64,000 nt of DNA, from the NCBI GenBank assembly GCA_964017125.1, contig OZ024902.1, forward strand, positions 56,840,791 through 56,904,790. The letters are read 5' to 3'. A model generated the notes under the pieces. It saw only the letters and a list, made by a program, of their open reading frames with translations. It was not told the origin of the DNA and did no database searches. This document shows, piece after piece, positions 35,231-46,936 of this stretch (the first letter of the stretch is position 1; each line of letters begins with the position of its first letter). Source of the DNA: Flabesymbios commensalis (lineage: Eukaryota > Annelida > Polychaeta > Terebellida > Flabelligeridae). The position numbers and the translations under genes were made by a program.

Positions 35231-37785
35231 AACATCATTTTATCATGTTTATTGTCGATAATATGGAAAAGTCTGAATGCATATGAAAAAGTCTGAATTA
35301 TAGCTCATTAGTTTCATTACGGACTACGAGGATAGAACTTAACAGTCAATGTCAGTAAATCAATTGAGCGCCTGCGTATATTGATATTCACATATTATCG
35401 TCCACCAACTTGCATGTGATTAAAATGATAGAGATCTATGGCTATGCTAGCTGTGTGTTACAACGGCCTTTGCAAGCGCAGCGAGCTGCTACCCGTAGGC
35501 CGATACAGCGCTATGGCTATGCCTATGTAGTCTGACACTGTGACTGTCTACACAGACAAGCTATAGTCTAGGGACAGGGGCGGATACAAGATTTAACAGA
35601 GCCTAGAGTGGCTCGGCCAGTCAACACAGTCACTGGTCAAAACTCAAGCCAAGGCCTCAACTTCAAGTTTCAAGGCAGGGGGTGTGACCCCCTTTTTTTT
35701 GGTACACAGCATAAGGGCCGGCCTCTGTCAACACTGATGAAGAAAATCTAATTAACAGAATAAATTGGTAAGTAAGCTACAGGTTGTACAACAACCAAAT
35801 AACACTACCATGCTTTTGACCATTTAGCAGTTTAGGCCACTATGTTTCATTGTCTGTTTTTTCTCTGTTTAGAAAAATACGAAATCTAATGAGGGAGGGC
35901 GGAAAAAAAACATTGAAGAAAAAAAACATTGAACCTAGTTAATGAGTGCGACATATATACACAAAACATTGCACTAGCAAGTCATGACAAGCTTGCCGCA
36001 AACTAATTATTTTTATAAGGGTAATCATGGTGGTTCACGGATTTTAAGGACATGGTCGACCATGTTTTGGTAAAGGTGACCTATCACCCCTTATATAGTC
36101 TAGTATGAATAATTTCGTGACAAATAAATCAAAGTTGCCACAAGATGGGGCACAATTGTTTCCTTATAATTATATCATGTATATGGGGTGTTTGGCTATC
36201 ATGTGAACCTCTTGCAATGTATGACGTCACATCGTAATCTATGACCTCACAGAGATTCGCACATTGACAGTGCTGACCATAAAAAAACAGTAAAAAATCA
36301 CAATTTTATTTCAATGTGTCTCTATGTTAGGCCCTATCATACACAAAAAAAAACCTGTTTCAAAATACATTTTTTGCCGTAACTTTTTTATTCCTTATCC
36401 AATTTTGAAAAATGAGGCCTTTTTAAAATCTTGAGATTCTGTAGAATAAAATTAATCAACCAGAGTTATAAAAAAGTTAAATTATATTTTATTGTCAAGT
36501 GCCTAATATAGCACTAGCCGTGACTGAGTGGGACCGGCGATCTCGTCAAGTGTTAGCCTTTTCAACTTTTGAAGTTTTGGCCGAGGCTACACTAACGTTA
36601 GACCTATTACTGTATTAGGCTATTAAAAATAAAATGTTTTAACATGTTCAAATCAAATTAACTCTAAGTTACTAAGCCTAAGGACGTTTTTAACTTTTAG
36701 ACTTAGTTACCCGCTTACCGGTAGGCTACTATCTATAGTAATAGTATTAACAATACAGTATTGTTAACCCTTTTAGTTTTTACTAAAAAATTACACCCGC
36801 ACGGCCACGTCAACAGGCAGGGTGATTATTACATGTAGGCCTATTATGTCTGGTGCGATTCAACACACACTGACCTGCATTGAGTGGTGAGTACATGGAG
36901 TATAAGAATTTTGTCTTAGTATACTGGTATGTATACATCTATCACGTGTCTGTCTTGACTGTACAGACCACTGACCTGTATGGTACAGACTACAGTGTAG
37001 ACTGACTGTTGTGTGTACCACTAACGTTACCAGTTCAGTGGTGTGTACATCATCACACATCCTCATAACCATCAGAGCCACCTGGTGAATGGGTGTAAAG
37101 CAAGTCATATTCCCATATTATGTTCTGATTTCTTTTTTTGTTTTTATAAAGATGAACCAATTTTTTTCAGAGAATGGGGCTCAAGTGTTAAGAGCTCTCG
37201 TAGATGCACTTAAAACATGACTTTAACATCCAATTATCATGTCTTGTCAACTCAGAAACTATAATGTCAACTCAGCAACTATAATTTCACAATAAAATCT
37301 CGGTTCTGTCTTAGCATTTTTTATTTTAAAAAGTGTTATGTAGGGCCTATACTAACATATCACTAAACTATCGTAGGCTACAAAGGAATTTATGATCTTT
37401 AAGATTTGAAAATGATCAAATATATATATATATATAATTCGTTGCTAAGTTGACATTTTATTTTTACGGTCCTTCACAAAAACACAATGACGTATTTTTT
37501 TCAAAATAGGTTTGAGATTAAGCTCTGATATTTTAAATGTGTATCACATAGACCCTACCCTCAATATCTGACGCTAGTAGACTATAGGCCCTATACAATT
37601 TGAAGCGACTTTTTTTCTTCAAAAATAAAGATTGAAATACTCATTAAACTGTATAGGCCTATTCACCCATATTAGTCATGTAACAGAGTGTATTTTAGTT
37701 CTTAAAGTGTTAACTGTGTTATGAATCATATATTTGTCACGTATAACTAGAAACACCCAGAAACCTATTAGGCCCCTATTCATTG
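35231..37785. other. Intergenic stretch without recognised genes
   Basis: No host gene is seen. At about 35575 'acaggggcggatacaagattt' followed by 'cagggggtgtgaccccc' resembles one end of a hAT-type MITE, but no partner end was found. A (TA)n run lies at 37421-37436. The 82-codon minus frame at 36860-37108 has no known domain. Confidence 0.4.
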
Positions 37786-38089
37786 TGTCAGATATGTTTT
37801 CTCTCTTGTACCGAGTGCCAGCGATTGTTATGAGGACTACGGATGTTATGGACAGCGGGATGAGATAACTTATTGGCTGGTGTGCCTGGGAGACTGGAAA
37901 ACTGATAGTTCACATGGTACTAGATAAAATGTATAAATGTGGACAGTGGATAGACGACGGTGGCTTATTGTGTAGTTGTTAGTCAGTTATACGGGTCTGT
38001 ATAAATTATTAAAGTTAATAAAGCTGTACATTGCTTCAACACTTACGATGTTTCTTCACACTTATAGTACAGCTAGTTATAGTCACTTG

Positions 38090-38570
38090 GGGGTTCGTTT
38101 TGTGAGAAAAGCACCAAAATTGGCAGAATTATGCTGCAAAATGGTCCAGTAAATCATATAAGAGGAATACCCCAATCAATTTTTACATTCAAAATGCTCA
38201 AATGAGCGAAAATTAAAAATGGCCGCAAAAAATATAGCCGTTACGCAAGTTTGGGGTTTTCTTTTGCAAGAAAAACACTAAAACTGGTAGAATGCTAACA
38301 GTTACTTCACAATATATGGTGAATCACAAAAGAGAAAGACTTACATCAATTATTTTTATTAAAATGCTAAAATCAGCGAAAATTCAAAATGGCCGCCAAA
38401 AATACATCCACCAAGCAAATTGGGCGTTTTTTTGTGAGAAAAACACCAAAAACTTGCGGAATTATAGATGTTGGTAGGTTGATTCACAATACCCCAAAAC
38501 ATTCTTTTGAAATGCTCAAATTACCAAAAAATTCAAAATGGCCGCCAAAATAACGTATTGGCCAGTCTTT
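38090..38570. repeat. Subterminal tandem repeats of the 4.28-kb transposon
   Basis: Three diverged units of about 150 bp each run from 'ttgtgagaaaaacaccaaaa' through 'ggaattat', a 'caccccaaaaca' type phrase and 'aaaatgctcaaat' to 'gaaaattcaaaatggccgcc'. One mirrored unit is at the right end (42160-42312). Subterminal repeats commonly serve as transposase binding sites. Confidence 0.7.
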
Positions 38571-38989
38571 AGTGACAAACGTGTACATACGACTATCTTT
38601 TGTATTTAATCAGCAAAATGAGAGAAAAAGATGTGGGTTGTGTTCACACACATATTAAATAACGTAAATGTTTAACTCATTTTGTGTTTTTCAAAATGGC
38701 CGCCACCTAAATTTGGTCATATATATAATGCATATATTTGACGGGTTTTTAATGTTATCTACAGGCCTAAGTAAATGAATTAGCCTCTATTAACTTAAAT
38801 GTAATCATATACAATATATCGATTAGGTCACAAAATATAGGCAGGGCCTACATTTTTGTTTTTACATATGGTAAGCCAAAACATAAAACTCCTCAGTGCA
38901 GAAAACTGCCTCAGACTCAGTCAAACTGACTTGTCAGTCACAGGTAACTTATTTTTACTGCGCGAAATATCTTATAAAATTAACTCAAG

Positions 38990-41663
38990 TTGACAACACA
39001 CATACACTTAGACACAAAAGAGACAAAGGAACACCATTTCCCATTTATTTGAACCTTCTAATTCACTCACATACACGTAAAAAGCACTAATTGACACTAT
39101 TCACTCAAATGGAATTGTTATCTCCTATTATCGTCTACTTCAAATATCCACTGAGCTGGCAAACACAGTGTGCTCTTATTCTAAAGAACACCAGTTAGTT
39201 TGTCCTACAAGACTCAAAACAGGGTTTTTCACAACAGGGACCGTAGATAATATTGAACACAGCACTAGCTCCAGATCTGTCAAGGAGAGTTTTCACGGTA
39301 CTGCTATATTTTTAACTCAACATCCAACAGTGCTTGTAGGCTCACCTGGAAATTATAGGGTATATGAATAAACCATACATGTAGTAGTAGTAAATCATTG
39401 CTTTACCATGGCAGAAAATAAACATCACTTTCAGATGCTTTGGCAGATAATTATACTAATGTAGGCCTACTTTCAGCTAGTTTTGCTAATATGCAGCATT
39501 TTATGCCAGTCATAGATGGTAACATTGATGTAAGTACAGATGTAGGCCCTACTGTATACGTCATTAATTAGAGAACGTTTGTGGCTGGACAAAGTGTTAG
39601 ATGTTGTTGTCAATGAACATTATGTTGATGATAACGTATCATGGTCTGCATATCATGCATTACAATGCACTAAAGCTGCAATAATGAACTCTGTAAATGC
39701 ATTGTTACACGAGAGTGCCAACACAGTGGCTATGATCCAGCATTCACTCAATGTCATAAATCAAGCAGTTCAGCACACAAACCCCGGCCATACTACAGTT
39801 GTAGTTCGGCTGATCAGCTTTAGCAAAGGTTGTGGCCAGCTATAGGCCCTGCATATGGTAAAACTAAGTACATTATACTTATGGGGGGCTTAATACACAT
39901 CGAGGTGGCTTCTCTCTGTGTATTGGGGCACTGGCTGGATTGTAGTAGGTGTGTGCAGGGCTATCGAAGAGTCCAAGATCACTTCTTCTGGAAGGGCTGC
40001 AGCTATGATTGTGAGGAAACATGTCACAAGAACTCGATTGGCTCACGAGGTGACAGCAGCAGCTCTGTATGCTCTCCAGCGCGCTGCACATGGCAAATAC
40101 ACAATAGCACATACTAGTTGTGTAAATGTACTTCCTTGTGATGGATGGTGTGTTACAAGCTCACCCCCAATTTCTGTATTGGGGTAAATTGTTGGAACTA
40201 GAACTATTGTTGTTACAGTAGGCCTATGTGCTTGCTTTCAAGGAGCGGAATTTCCAACTATATGTTGAGTGATTGAGCAAGCTATAGCCCCTTGGATGTG
40301 TGCCCTTAACCATACTCATTATGCCCGGAGGCTACCCGTCCATATTAGATATACGGTGCAACTTCATGACACACATCGTGATGCGAATGATCAATTTGTG
40401 CAATGTTATTTTACTGCACAGAAATCCGCACAAGTTCTTTCTTCAATTGTTTTAGACCGAAACCATGAGCAGCTAAACCAACTAATTAAGGGATGCGGTG
40501 GTGCAGTAGGTATCACCGAAAATCCCGGTGCATTGCTTAGATGGATGGTAGCCAGTCCAGAGGTTACAAGGATTGTAAACAAGTACAAACAATATGTAGG
40601 CAGGGGTAGTAAACACCACGAACAGACTTATTCTGTTTAAATTGATTTTTTTTTTAAATGTCACCTACATCTAAGGAAGCAAAGGAATTTGCTGATTATG
40701 CAAGTTCTATTTTTGTAGCATACATTTTGAGACGACTTGAGGAAGTCAGTAAACTTGATGTCGTATGGGATACATGTATATATATATGTATATGTATGAC
40801 CATAAGCGAGGGTCAATAGGGGAAGAGGAAGTCGCAGACATGTTACAGGAACAAGCCCGCTTCGTGCAAACTGGGCAGATTTCCTATGCGTAGATGACAA
40901 TCAGACCGACCTATTTCAGTCCCTAGCAGAGCATATATTGCTCAAGTTACCCCACCTGGGGGTAAAATATTGGTAACAACCTATGATAACAGTTTTTTTG
41001 TACCGAAAAATGATCAAGACACTTCTGGACTGGAGCCATATCAGCACGAAGAAGCTGATTCAAGATTCATGATACAGGAGTGACGTGCAGCTATAAGAAC
41101 TGTAGACTGTAGACGTAGTTGCACTGTCTATTACAGTTGCAGAAAATATTACTCAGTTATGGGTTGCACTTGGTTCAGGTAAAGTATCCCGCTATATTAC
41201 GGTTCAAAATATAGGATGAAAGAGGTATGAAGCCTTCCCAATGTTTCACAGCCTCACCGGCTGTAACACAGTTTCATCTTTTGCAGGACGCAGAAAAAAA
41301 CTTTCTTGGGGAGTCTGGAATATCTTCAGATGCTCTCCTTAGCATGACTCGTGCTGTATATCAAGGATAATATGTTTGGGGTCAGGCATTAATTCCGTCG
41401 TCAGACCTCCTAAATCCAGTCGAATAGGGATGGGTCGAAAAACAACACAATTATATTTCGTTATGGACAACCTTCGAGATGTCTCTGAGGCTTGCAGTCA
41501 GCTCATAAAATGTGGCTGTAAACAAACATGTACAATGCGATGTAAATTTAAAGTGAGTGAAATGATCAGAATTGCACTGACTTATGCACATGTCAAGGAG
41601 GATGTGCACTGTAATATATTGAATGTCAAAATTTGTGGATTAGTAGTTTTGGGTTCATTTTGA
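38990..41663 (+). pseudogene. Decayed transposon gene of the 'SWxAYHA / FHSLTGCNT' family
   Basis: Fragments in all three frames follow the order of a large uncharacterised protein family found in many cnidarian, mollusc and echinoderm genomes: GTPFPIYLNLLIHSHTR (39030), CPTRLKTGFFTTGTVDNIEH (39190), SWSAYHALQ (39640), MGGLIHIEVASL (39880), HVTRTRLAHEVTAAALYALQ (40020), YARRLPVHIRYTVQL (40320), NHEQLNQLIKGCGGAVGITE (40460), RWMVASPEVTRI (40540), FPMFHSLTGCNTVSSFAGR (41235) and a cysteine cluster IKCGCKQTCTMRC (41500). Stops and frameshifts break it and part of the middle (40640-41200) is hardly readable. Inside matching inverted ends, it is presumably the transposase or a partner; that role is inferred. 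Confidence 0.65.
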
Positions 41664-42967
41664 ATATGTGTATTTTGTTTTCGTGCGTGGTTTTAACATA
41701 CATTGATAATAAAATACTATGCAAGTTTTTATTAAATGTAGAAATATAGGCCTTATGTCATTGTATTTTAAGGAAAAGCTATATAAAAATGATGGAGCTA
41801 CAATACAATAAATTGTATAATTGGCGTTTTTTTGTTATAGTTTTTAGATCCCTGAGAATTACTTTCATTTTTCTGTAGGTTATTCACAACCACCAAACGT
41901 AAATGATGTTTACTTTCACAGATACATAGCCCACAATGGCAAATTTGGAAAAAAATTAAAATCTCAAGCCGACAGACATTTTTTGGCAATTTCTTGCAAA
42001 CTATGATTATTGTTTATTTTCAAAATTGCTAGTGTATATACATTTTGCATATTTTTTCAACAATAATTTTAAGCCAGTGTGCCAGCAAGCTTTTTCTGAA
42101 TTATAACTGAATGTCAAACATGTGTTCACTCTACTTTGTCAGACTAAGTGGCACTTCAATTGACTTAGCAAATATCATGCGGCGGCCATCTTGGATTTAT
42201 GCAATTTAGAGCATTCTAGAGAGCAAAATCGATTGGGGTCTTCCTCTTATATGATTCAGCACATAAAAAGCTATAACTGTAGAAATTTTCATGCTTTTCT
42301 CACAAAACGAACCCTACCCCTATTTTTTAGACTAACTAGCTGTACTATTACTCTCATCGGAACTAGATGAGATGTGCATGTAACCCGGTGACTACTTCTC
42401 TCTTCCTCAGTCATCCTCCTGTTACATTTGGCGAGCTTAACCAGTTTTCTCAAGTCGTGATTTCGACTCTACGGACTATCTATCTATTCGGATTCTACTT
42501 GTGAATATGGGTGAGCCTACCGTGGGTGGGTTGACGCCCCAACAACTTACTGAACTGACGCAAGCCCTAACTGCACAACAAGCAGAGAGCAGTCGTCTCT
42601 CTCGTCTACAGCTAGCTAAGGAGCTGATTTCCCCCTGTGATGGTACACAAACTGACAGTACTAGAAGGTGGGTACGGCAGTTACAGATCTCACATAATGA
42701 TAATGATAATACAGACTCTTTCACGATTCAGTTAGCGAAAATTACGGCCAGAGACGATCTTTTAGAATCAATTTGTACATCCCAGAAGACTACGTGGGCC
42801 GAATTAAAGACACATGTGATTTCTGCTTTTCTGACGGGCGCAGAAGATTTGACATATAGACAACAGGTGTCTCAATGTAGACAAAAGGACTGTGAGACAA
42901 TCCAATCCTACTCCAGCCGATTTAAAAGTATTTATCAGCTGGCTTACCCTGACGCACCTGGTGCTAC

Positions 42968-43795
42968 ACTGTAAAAAAAGAGTGTTTCGAAACACCACTT
43001 CTTGTTGCAACACAGCTGCAACCGATGTTGGTGTTTGGAAACACAATTTTGTCGCGTTTTGAAACACAACGAGTCTTTTGAAATCCTCAGTGTGGTTGTT
43101 TGAGCCACGGCTGATCAAGTTTGAAAAAACTAGAGGTGGAGTTTTGATTAACTGCAATTGGTGTTTTGAAACACCGTATTCGGATAATCCAATCCCTATC
43201 TTGATCTTTCAATCCACGGTTGACCAGGTTTTGAATCCTCAGTGTGGTTGTTTGAGCCACGGCTGATCAAGTTTGAAAAAAACTATAAGTTGAGTTTTGA
43301 TTAACTGCAATTGGTGTTTTGAAGCACCGTATTCGGATAATCCAATCCCTATCTTGATCTTTCAATCCACGGTTTACCAGGTTTTGAATCCTCAGTGTGG
43401 TAGTTTGAGCCACGGCTGATCAAGTTTGAAAAACACTATAAGTAGAGTTCTGATTAACTGCAATGGGTGTTCTGAAACACCATTATTCTGATAATCCAAT
43501 CTTTATCTTGATCTTTCAATCCACGGTTGAACAGTTTTGGAAAACAGTATGAACAGAGACTCGAATCACTGTAATGTGTGTTCTGAAACACCATTCGGTC
43601 AATCCAGTATCTATATCCGCTTTCAAGCACTAACGATCAAGTGGAGTGGAGTTTTAATCGCCGTAAAATGTGTTTTGAAACACAAATGCCTGCTACTCTA
43701 AATTCTTTCTAGCTTTGCGTCAGTACAGACTAGGTCTGGAAAAAAGTAGTATAATAAACCACCGCAATGAGTGTTTTGGGGGCAATGTTCTAAGT
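42968..43795. repeat. Tandem array, about 153-bp unit
   Basis: It starts 'cactgtaaaaaaagagtgttt' directly after the gag fragment. Units starting at 'aatcctcagtgtgg' (43082, 43234, 43387) contain 'gagccacggctgatcaagtttgaaaaa', 'gattaactgcaattggtgtttt', 'gaaacacc' and 'atccctatcttgatctttcaatccacgg'. Later units are more diverged. The near-palindrome GGTGTTTTGAAACACC recurs once per unit. Frames at 42804 (minus) and 43078 are products of the repeat. Confidence 0.75.
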
Positions 43796-43886
43796 CAATC
43801 AACTCTCCATATCTAGTTGTTAAAACATACTTTCAACCTTATGATTATAAGACTTAGGGCTAATCGCATTCGGAATGTCATACAAC

Positions 43887-43972
43887 GTGATATCAGCATG
43901 TGTCACCGAATCTGGACCTCGTCTAAAGAAGCGGTCCAGATTCGTGTAGGGCCTACGTAAGCTGATATCAGG
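43887..43972. repeat. Hairpin-forming inverted repeat
   Basis: CGAATCTGGACC (43907-43918) is mirrored by GGTCCAGATTCG (43933-43944) with a 14-base loop. Further out, 'gatatcagc' (43889) is mirrored by 'gctgatatc' (43961). A LINE tail piece follows 70 bases later. Confidence 0.7.
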
Positions 43973-44039
43973 ATGTACAGCATACGTGTGCCCTCCTCTC
44001 ACAATTAAGTCCAAGTCGCACTTGGCTAATCGACGGAAT

Positions 44040-44136
44040 ACCATGATTAAAAGTAAAAATCGAGGGATGTGTAAATATGTGTTTGCCTAGTAATGACTTT
44101 TTCTGCTCAGCAAAGAAAGGACATGAATGTAAAAAT
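44040..44136 (-). mobile_element. LINE tail fragment, about 95 bp
   Basis: Nearly identical to 30,171-30,262 ('aaaatcgagggatgtgtaaatatgtgtttg...tttttctgctcagcaaagaaaggaca'). On the minus strand it encodes [19 protein letters not shown], the C-terminal part of the same LINE family. Both ends are cut off sharply. Confidence 0.7.
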
Positions 44137-45466
44137 TGCATATGATTTAACTTTATGCCATGTTTGCATGTGAATTCAAAACAGTGTGCGGATGATAACC
44201 TCATTCTGGGAGGAAGTTATTCAAATATAACTATATGATGCCGTAGATGAATCTCACAATTTTGCCAAAATATCAGACCATAGACATGATAGAGAAATTA
44301 AATAAATATTATAATATATTATTATGAAATTAAATATGTATTACATGTATGTATCAGGCATTTAAACCATTATTTTATCCAAAAAACGTCAAGTGTGCAC
44401 TTTTTGCTAAAACGTAAATGTGGGATATTCTATTACAATGGTCACGTGACCTATGACCTTCCAATGACCCCAGGAATATATATATTTTTTTTCAACATTT
44501 TTTTATTTCCATGAAAACATGACACAGATAAAGTACATAATAACATTGTTGTCAAAATTGCATTATGGGATCACAAAAAAACAAACTTATAGCTAAACAA
44601 CACTTTTCTAGGATTGCCGGGAATATAGTGATAGCCGATTACTTTTTTGGGGGCAGCCATTTTGGAAAAATGCAAATTATCTGATTAAATATGCAAAATC
44701 TCGAATGGTATTTGGCAGATTTGAAATCTACGAGAAAAAATACAATAGAAACCGCTGATAAAAGTTTAGCAGACACACTTATTAGATTGGTTGGGATATA
44801 TCTCTTTCTATAACATGACCAAATTACCAAAATTATATTTTCATGCATGACTGGACTCTAACATGTCCAAAGGGTTAATCATGTTTTACCAAAGTAAGGA
44901 CGGACAATGACTTAGTAAACTAAATTCAATTCAATTCGTTTATTATACTAACAAGTACAAAATAAAACAAAAACAAAAACTAGTATCAACAAAACTAATA
45001 ACATGCGTGCGTATATATATACACTGATAAATTTAGGAATACTTTGGCACTTGAAGGGTTAATATATCTACATTTACATTACATGGAATTACATGCGCAT
45101 TGAGTGAACAAATTGAGCACCTGTGAATAATTGGCAGGTAATTTGGGATACAATTTTATTAACAAACTAAGTGAAATTATATCTTAACTCATTCAAGACG
45201 GCACTTTCATACATGTACATACATGTTTCTGTGGACGGGACATTTTTTATAATATTTACTTTTTATGACGTCATATAACATGATATCTTGGGTTCAGTCT
45301 TGTACGGGGTCGAAGTAGCTCGCCCGAGATATCTAAGGCTCTGTCTTGAAGGAGTTGAAGTTATCAACCTTAGATCACATAAATACAACGAACTATAATA
45401 TATAATCTCATATATTTGTTACATATAAGAAGGCTTTAACCTAAACATTATTCTGTCTTTGATGAA
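44137..45466. other. Gene-free AT-rich stretch
   Basis: No gene is recognised. Two single 'aagggttaa' words (44871, 45055) resemble TTAA-MITE ends but no partner ends were found. 'gggggcagccattttgg' (44649) to 'caaattaccaaaattatattttcatgcatgactgg' looks like a dispersed repeat with unclear limits. Confidence 0.35.
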
Positions 45467-45533
45467 GGGGGTCTGGTGTAGTGGTTAACACTACTGCTTG
45501 TCACGCCGGGTTTCGCGGCTCGGAACCTGCTCT
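45467..45533 (+). mobile_element. tRNA-like SINE head
   Basis: A-box TGGTGTAGTGG is present, but the expected B-box reads CGGCTCGGAACC and not GGTTCGANTCC. Arm pairing is incomplete. It resembles a worn tRNA-derived SINE head, not a working tRNA gene. No clear SINE body follows. Confidence 0.4.
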
Positions 45534-45839
45534 CTGTAGGCCTATTGAAGTTTCAAAGCCCATCTCAAATACTCCCCCAAAATTGCCTCTGCTTAGATAT
45601 AGGGGCCTATGTCTGTCTTGAATGTTTTGGTTGTACACACGAATGTTTTACTTTATAGTCGCTTGGGGGCACCATTAAATTTCCAGGGGGGGGGGGAATG
45701 GAGTATTTTTTTAAATAAATAATTTCGGGCAGACTCTGCATGAAATAAATAATTTATTTCAAGAAATGTTTTATATGAACATGTGATGAAATTTGACATT
45801 TTCAGCTCGCCGGTGTAGGCCTAGGCCTAAAGTCTGCAA

Positions 45840-46560
45840 ATTTACTCCCCTCCCAGATTATGCGCGGGTAGATTGTGGGCGCCCCAGAATGTACCCCGAG
45901 GTAGATCCTGAACTATACCCCGGGGTAGATTACGGCGGCTCCCAGAATCTATCCCTCCCCTCCCCCCATGATCTACCCCTCTTTATTGTGATTATGTGAA
46001 GTGTCTTTCGCTCCCAGAATCTACCCCTCCCTTCCAGAATATACCCTCTTTTCAACAACAGTACTATATGCGACCCTCCCAGAATCTACCCCCTCCCTCT
46101 TAAAATATGCCCACTTTCTCAACAAATTTATTACTGTGTGACCCTTCTGGTCGCACATGTAAATTTGTTTAAAAGAGGGGGTATAGGCCTATTCTGAGAG
46201 GGAGGGATAGATTCTGAGAGGGTCGCATATACCGGTAGTTGTTTAAAAAGGTGGGGTAGGCTACGTATATTCTGGGAGGGGGAGGGGGGTAGATTCTGGG
46301 AAGGTCGTATATGTAGTTGTTGAGAAGGGGGTATATTCTGGGAGGGAGGGGTAGATTCTGGGAGGGAGGGGTAGATGCTGGGAGGGTCGCACATATAAAT
46401 TTGTTAAAAAGGGGTATATTCTGGGAGGGAGAGGTAGATTCTGGGATCCGAAGACACCTCACCAAATCACAAAAAGGGGGGGGGTAGATATTGGGAGGGA
46501 GGGGTAGATTCTGGGAGCCCCCAGGATCTACCCTAGAGTATGATGTAGAATCTACCCCAA
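45840..46560. repeat. Fold-back minisatellite (CCCAGAATCTACCCCTCC)
   Basis: Units of about 18-20 bp 'cccagaatctacccctccc' with 'atatacccc' variants run to about 46120. From about 46150 the same unit runs in the opposite orientation ('gggaggggtagattctggg') to 46560. The centre is itself mirrored: 'aaatttattactgtgtgacc' and 'ggtcgcacatgtaaattt' around 46143. Proline-rich frames at 46131-46465 are products of the repeat. Confidence 0.8.
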
Positions 46561-46936
46561 GGAAATCGGTTCAAAGTGGAAATCGCCGAAAATCATGCGA
46601 TCCTGGTTGATCATTTTTAATTTGACGGCGAGGGCCTATAGGCCCTATAGCTACTATACAATATTAAATAATACGATAACATCGCCAATACTCGTCCAAT
46701 CTTTCTATAATTTGGTGGAAAATACTCCTAGGATCTAGTACCGGTAGGCCTACCACATATAGATCATGTGTGGTTTTCGGTAGATACAGGGTGGTTTTTG
46801 GTGTTTAAAAAGTGGTTTTCGGTACCAGACAGACAGACAGATATTTTATTGACAGAAAAGAAAAGTCATTACAGACTTATTTGTCATAGAAATGAAAGAG
46901 ACACATGTACATGTATATACAAGATTGTCAGTTTGT

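Larger units (their letters stand above)
38065..42347 (+). mobile_element. 4.28-kb TIR DNA transposon with decayed gene
   Basis: A perfect 15-bp inverted end TAGTACAGCTAGTTA (38065-38079) / TAACTAGCTGTACTA (42333-42347) is flanked by TTA on both sides (38062-38064 and 42348-42350). A second mirrored block follows inward: 'gggttcgttttgtgagaaaagca' at 38091 and its mirror at 42290. A third, around 'aatcatataagagga', lies at 38154 and 42243. The left end has three to four subterminal repeats of about 150 bp. The body carries fragments of one protein family on the plus strand. It sits in an LTR fossil, between LTR and gag. The superfamily is not identified. Confidence 0.8.
37786..42967 (+). mobile_element. 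Fossil LTR retrotransposon: LTR, primer site and gag, split by a DNA transposon
   Basis: An LTR-like segment (about 37786-38064, with promoter-like and AATAAA-like signals) continues after the insertion at 38065-42347 and ends near 42430 in 'ctgttaca'. A TGG-initial primer-site-like word follows (42433). A gag-like frame starts at the ATG at 42507 (MGEPTVGGLTPQQLTELTQ) and stops where the next repeat begins at about 42968. The gag middle has the helical W..L..F.....E..YRQQ pattern of retrotransposon gag. No pol, envelope or second LTR is seen. The element is broken by at least two insertions. Ty3/Gypsy is likely but unproven, and the LTR start is approximate. Confidence 0.5.

Noticed and set aside
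43820-44044. 74-codon minus frame
   Set aside because: It runs through a hairpin and shows no family resemblance; the open frame is likely due to the inverted repeat.
45467-45533. A tRNA gene
   Set aside because: The A-box is good but the B-box and stems fail, so it is listed as a worn SINE head.
46131-46465. Proline-rich minus-strand frames
   Set aside because: They are translations of the 'agattctgggaggg' minisatellite.
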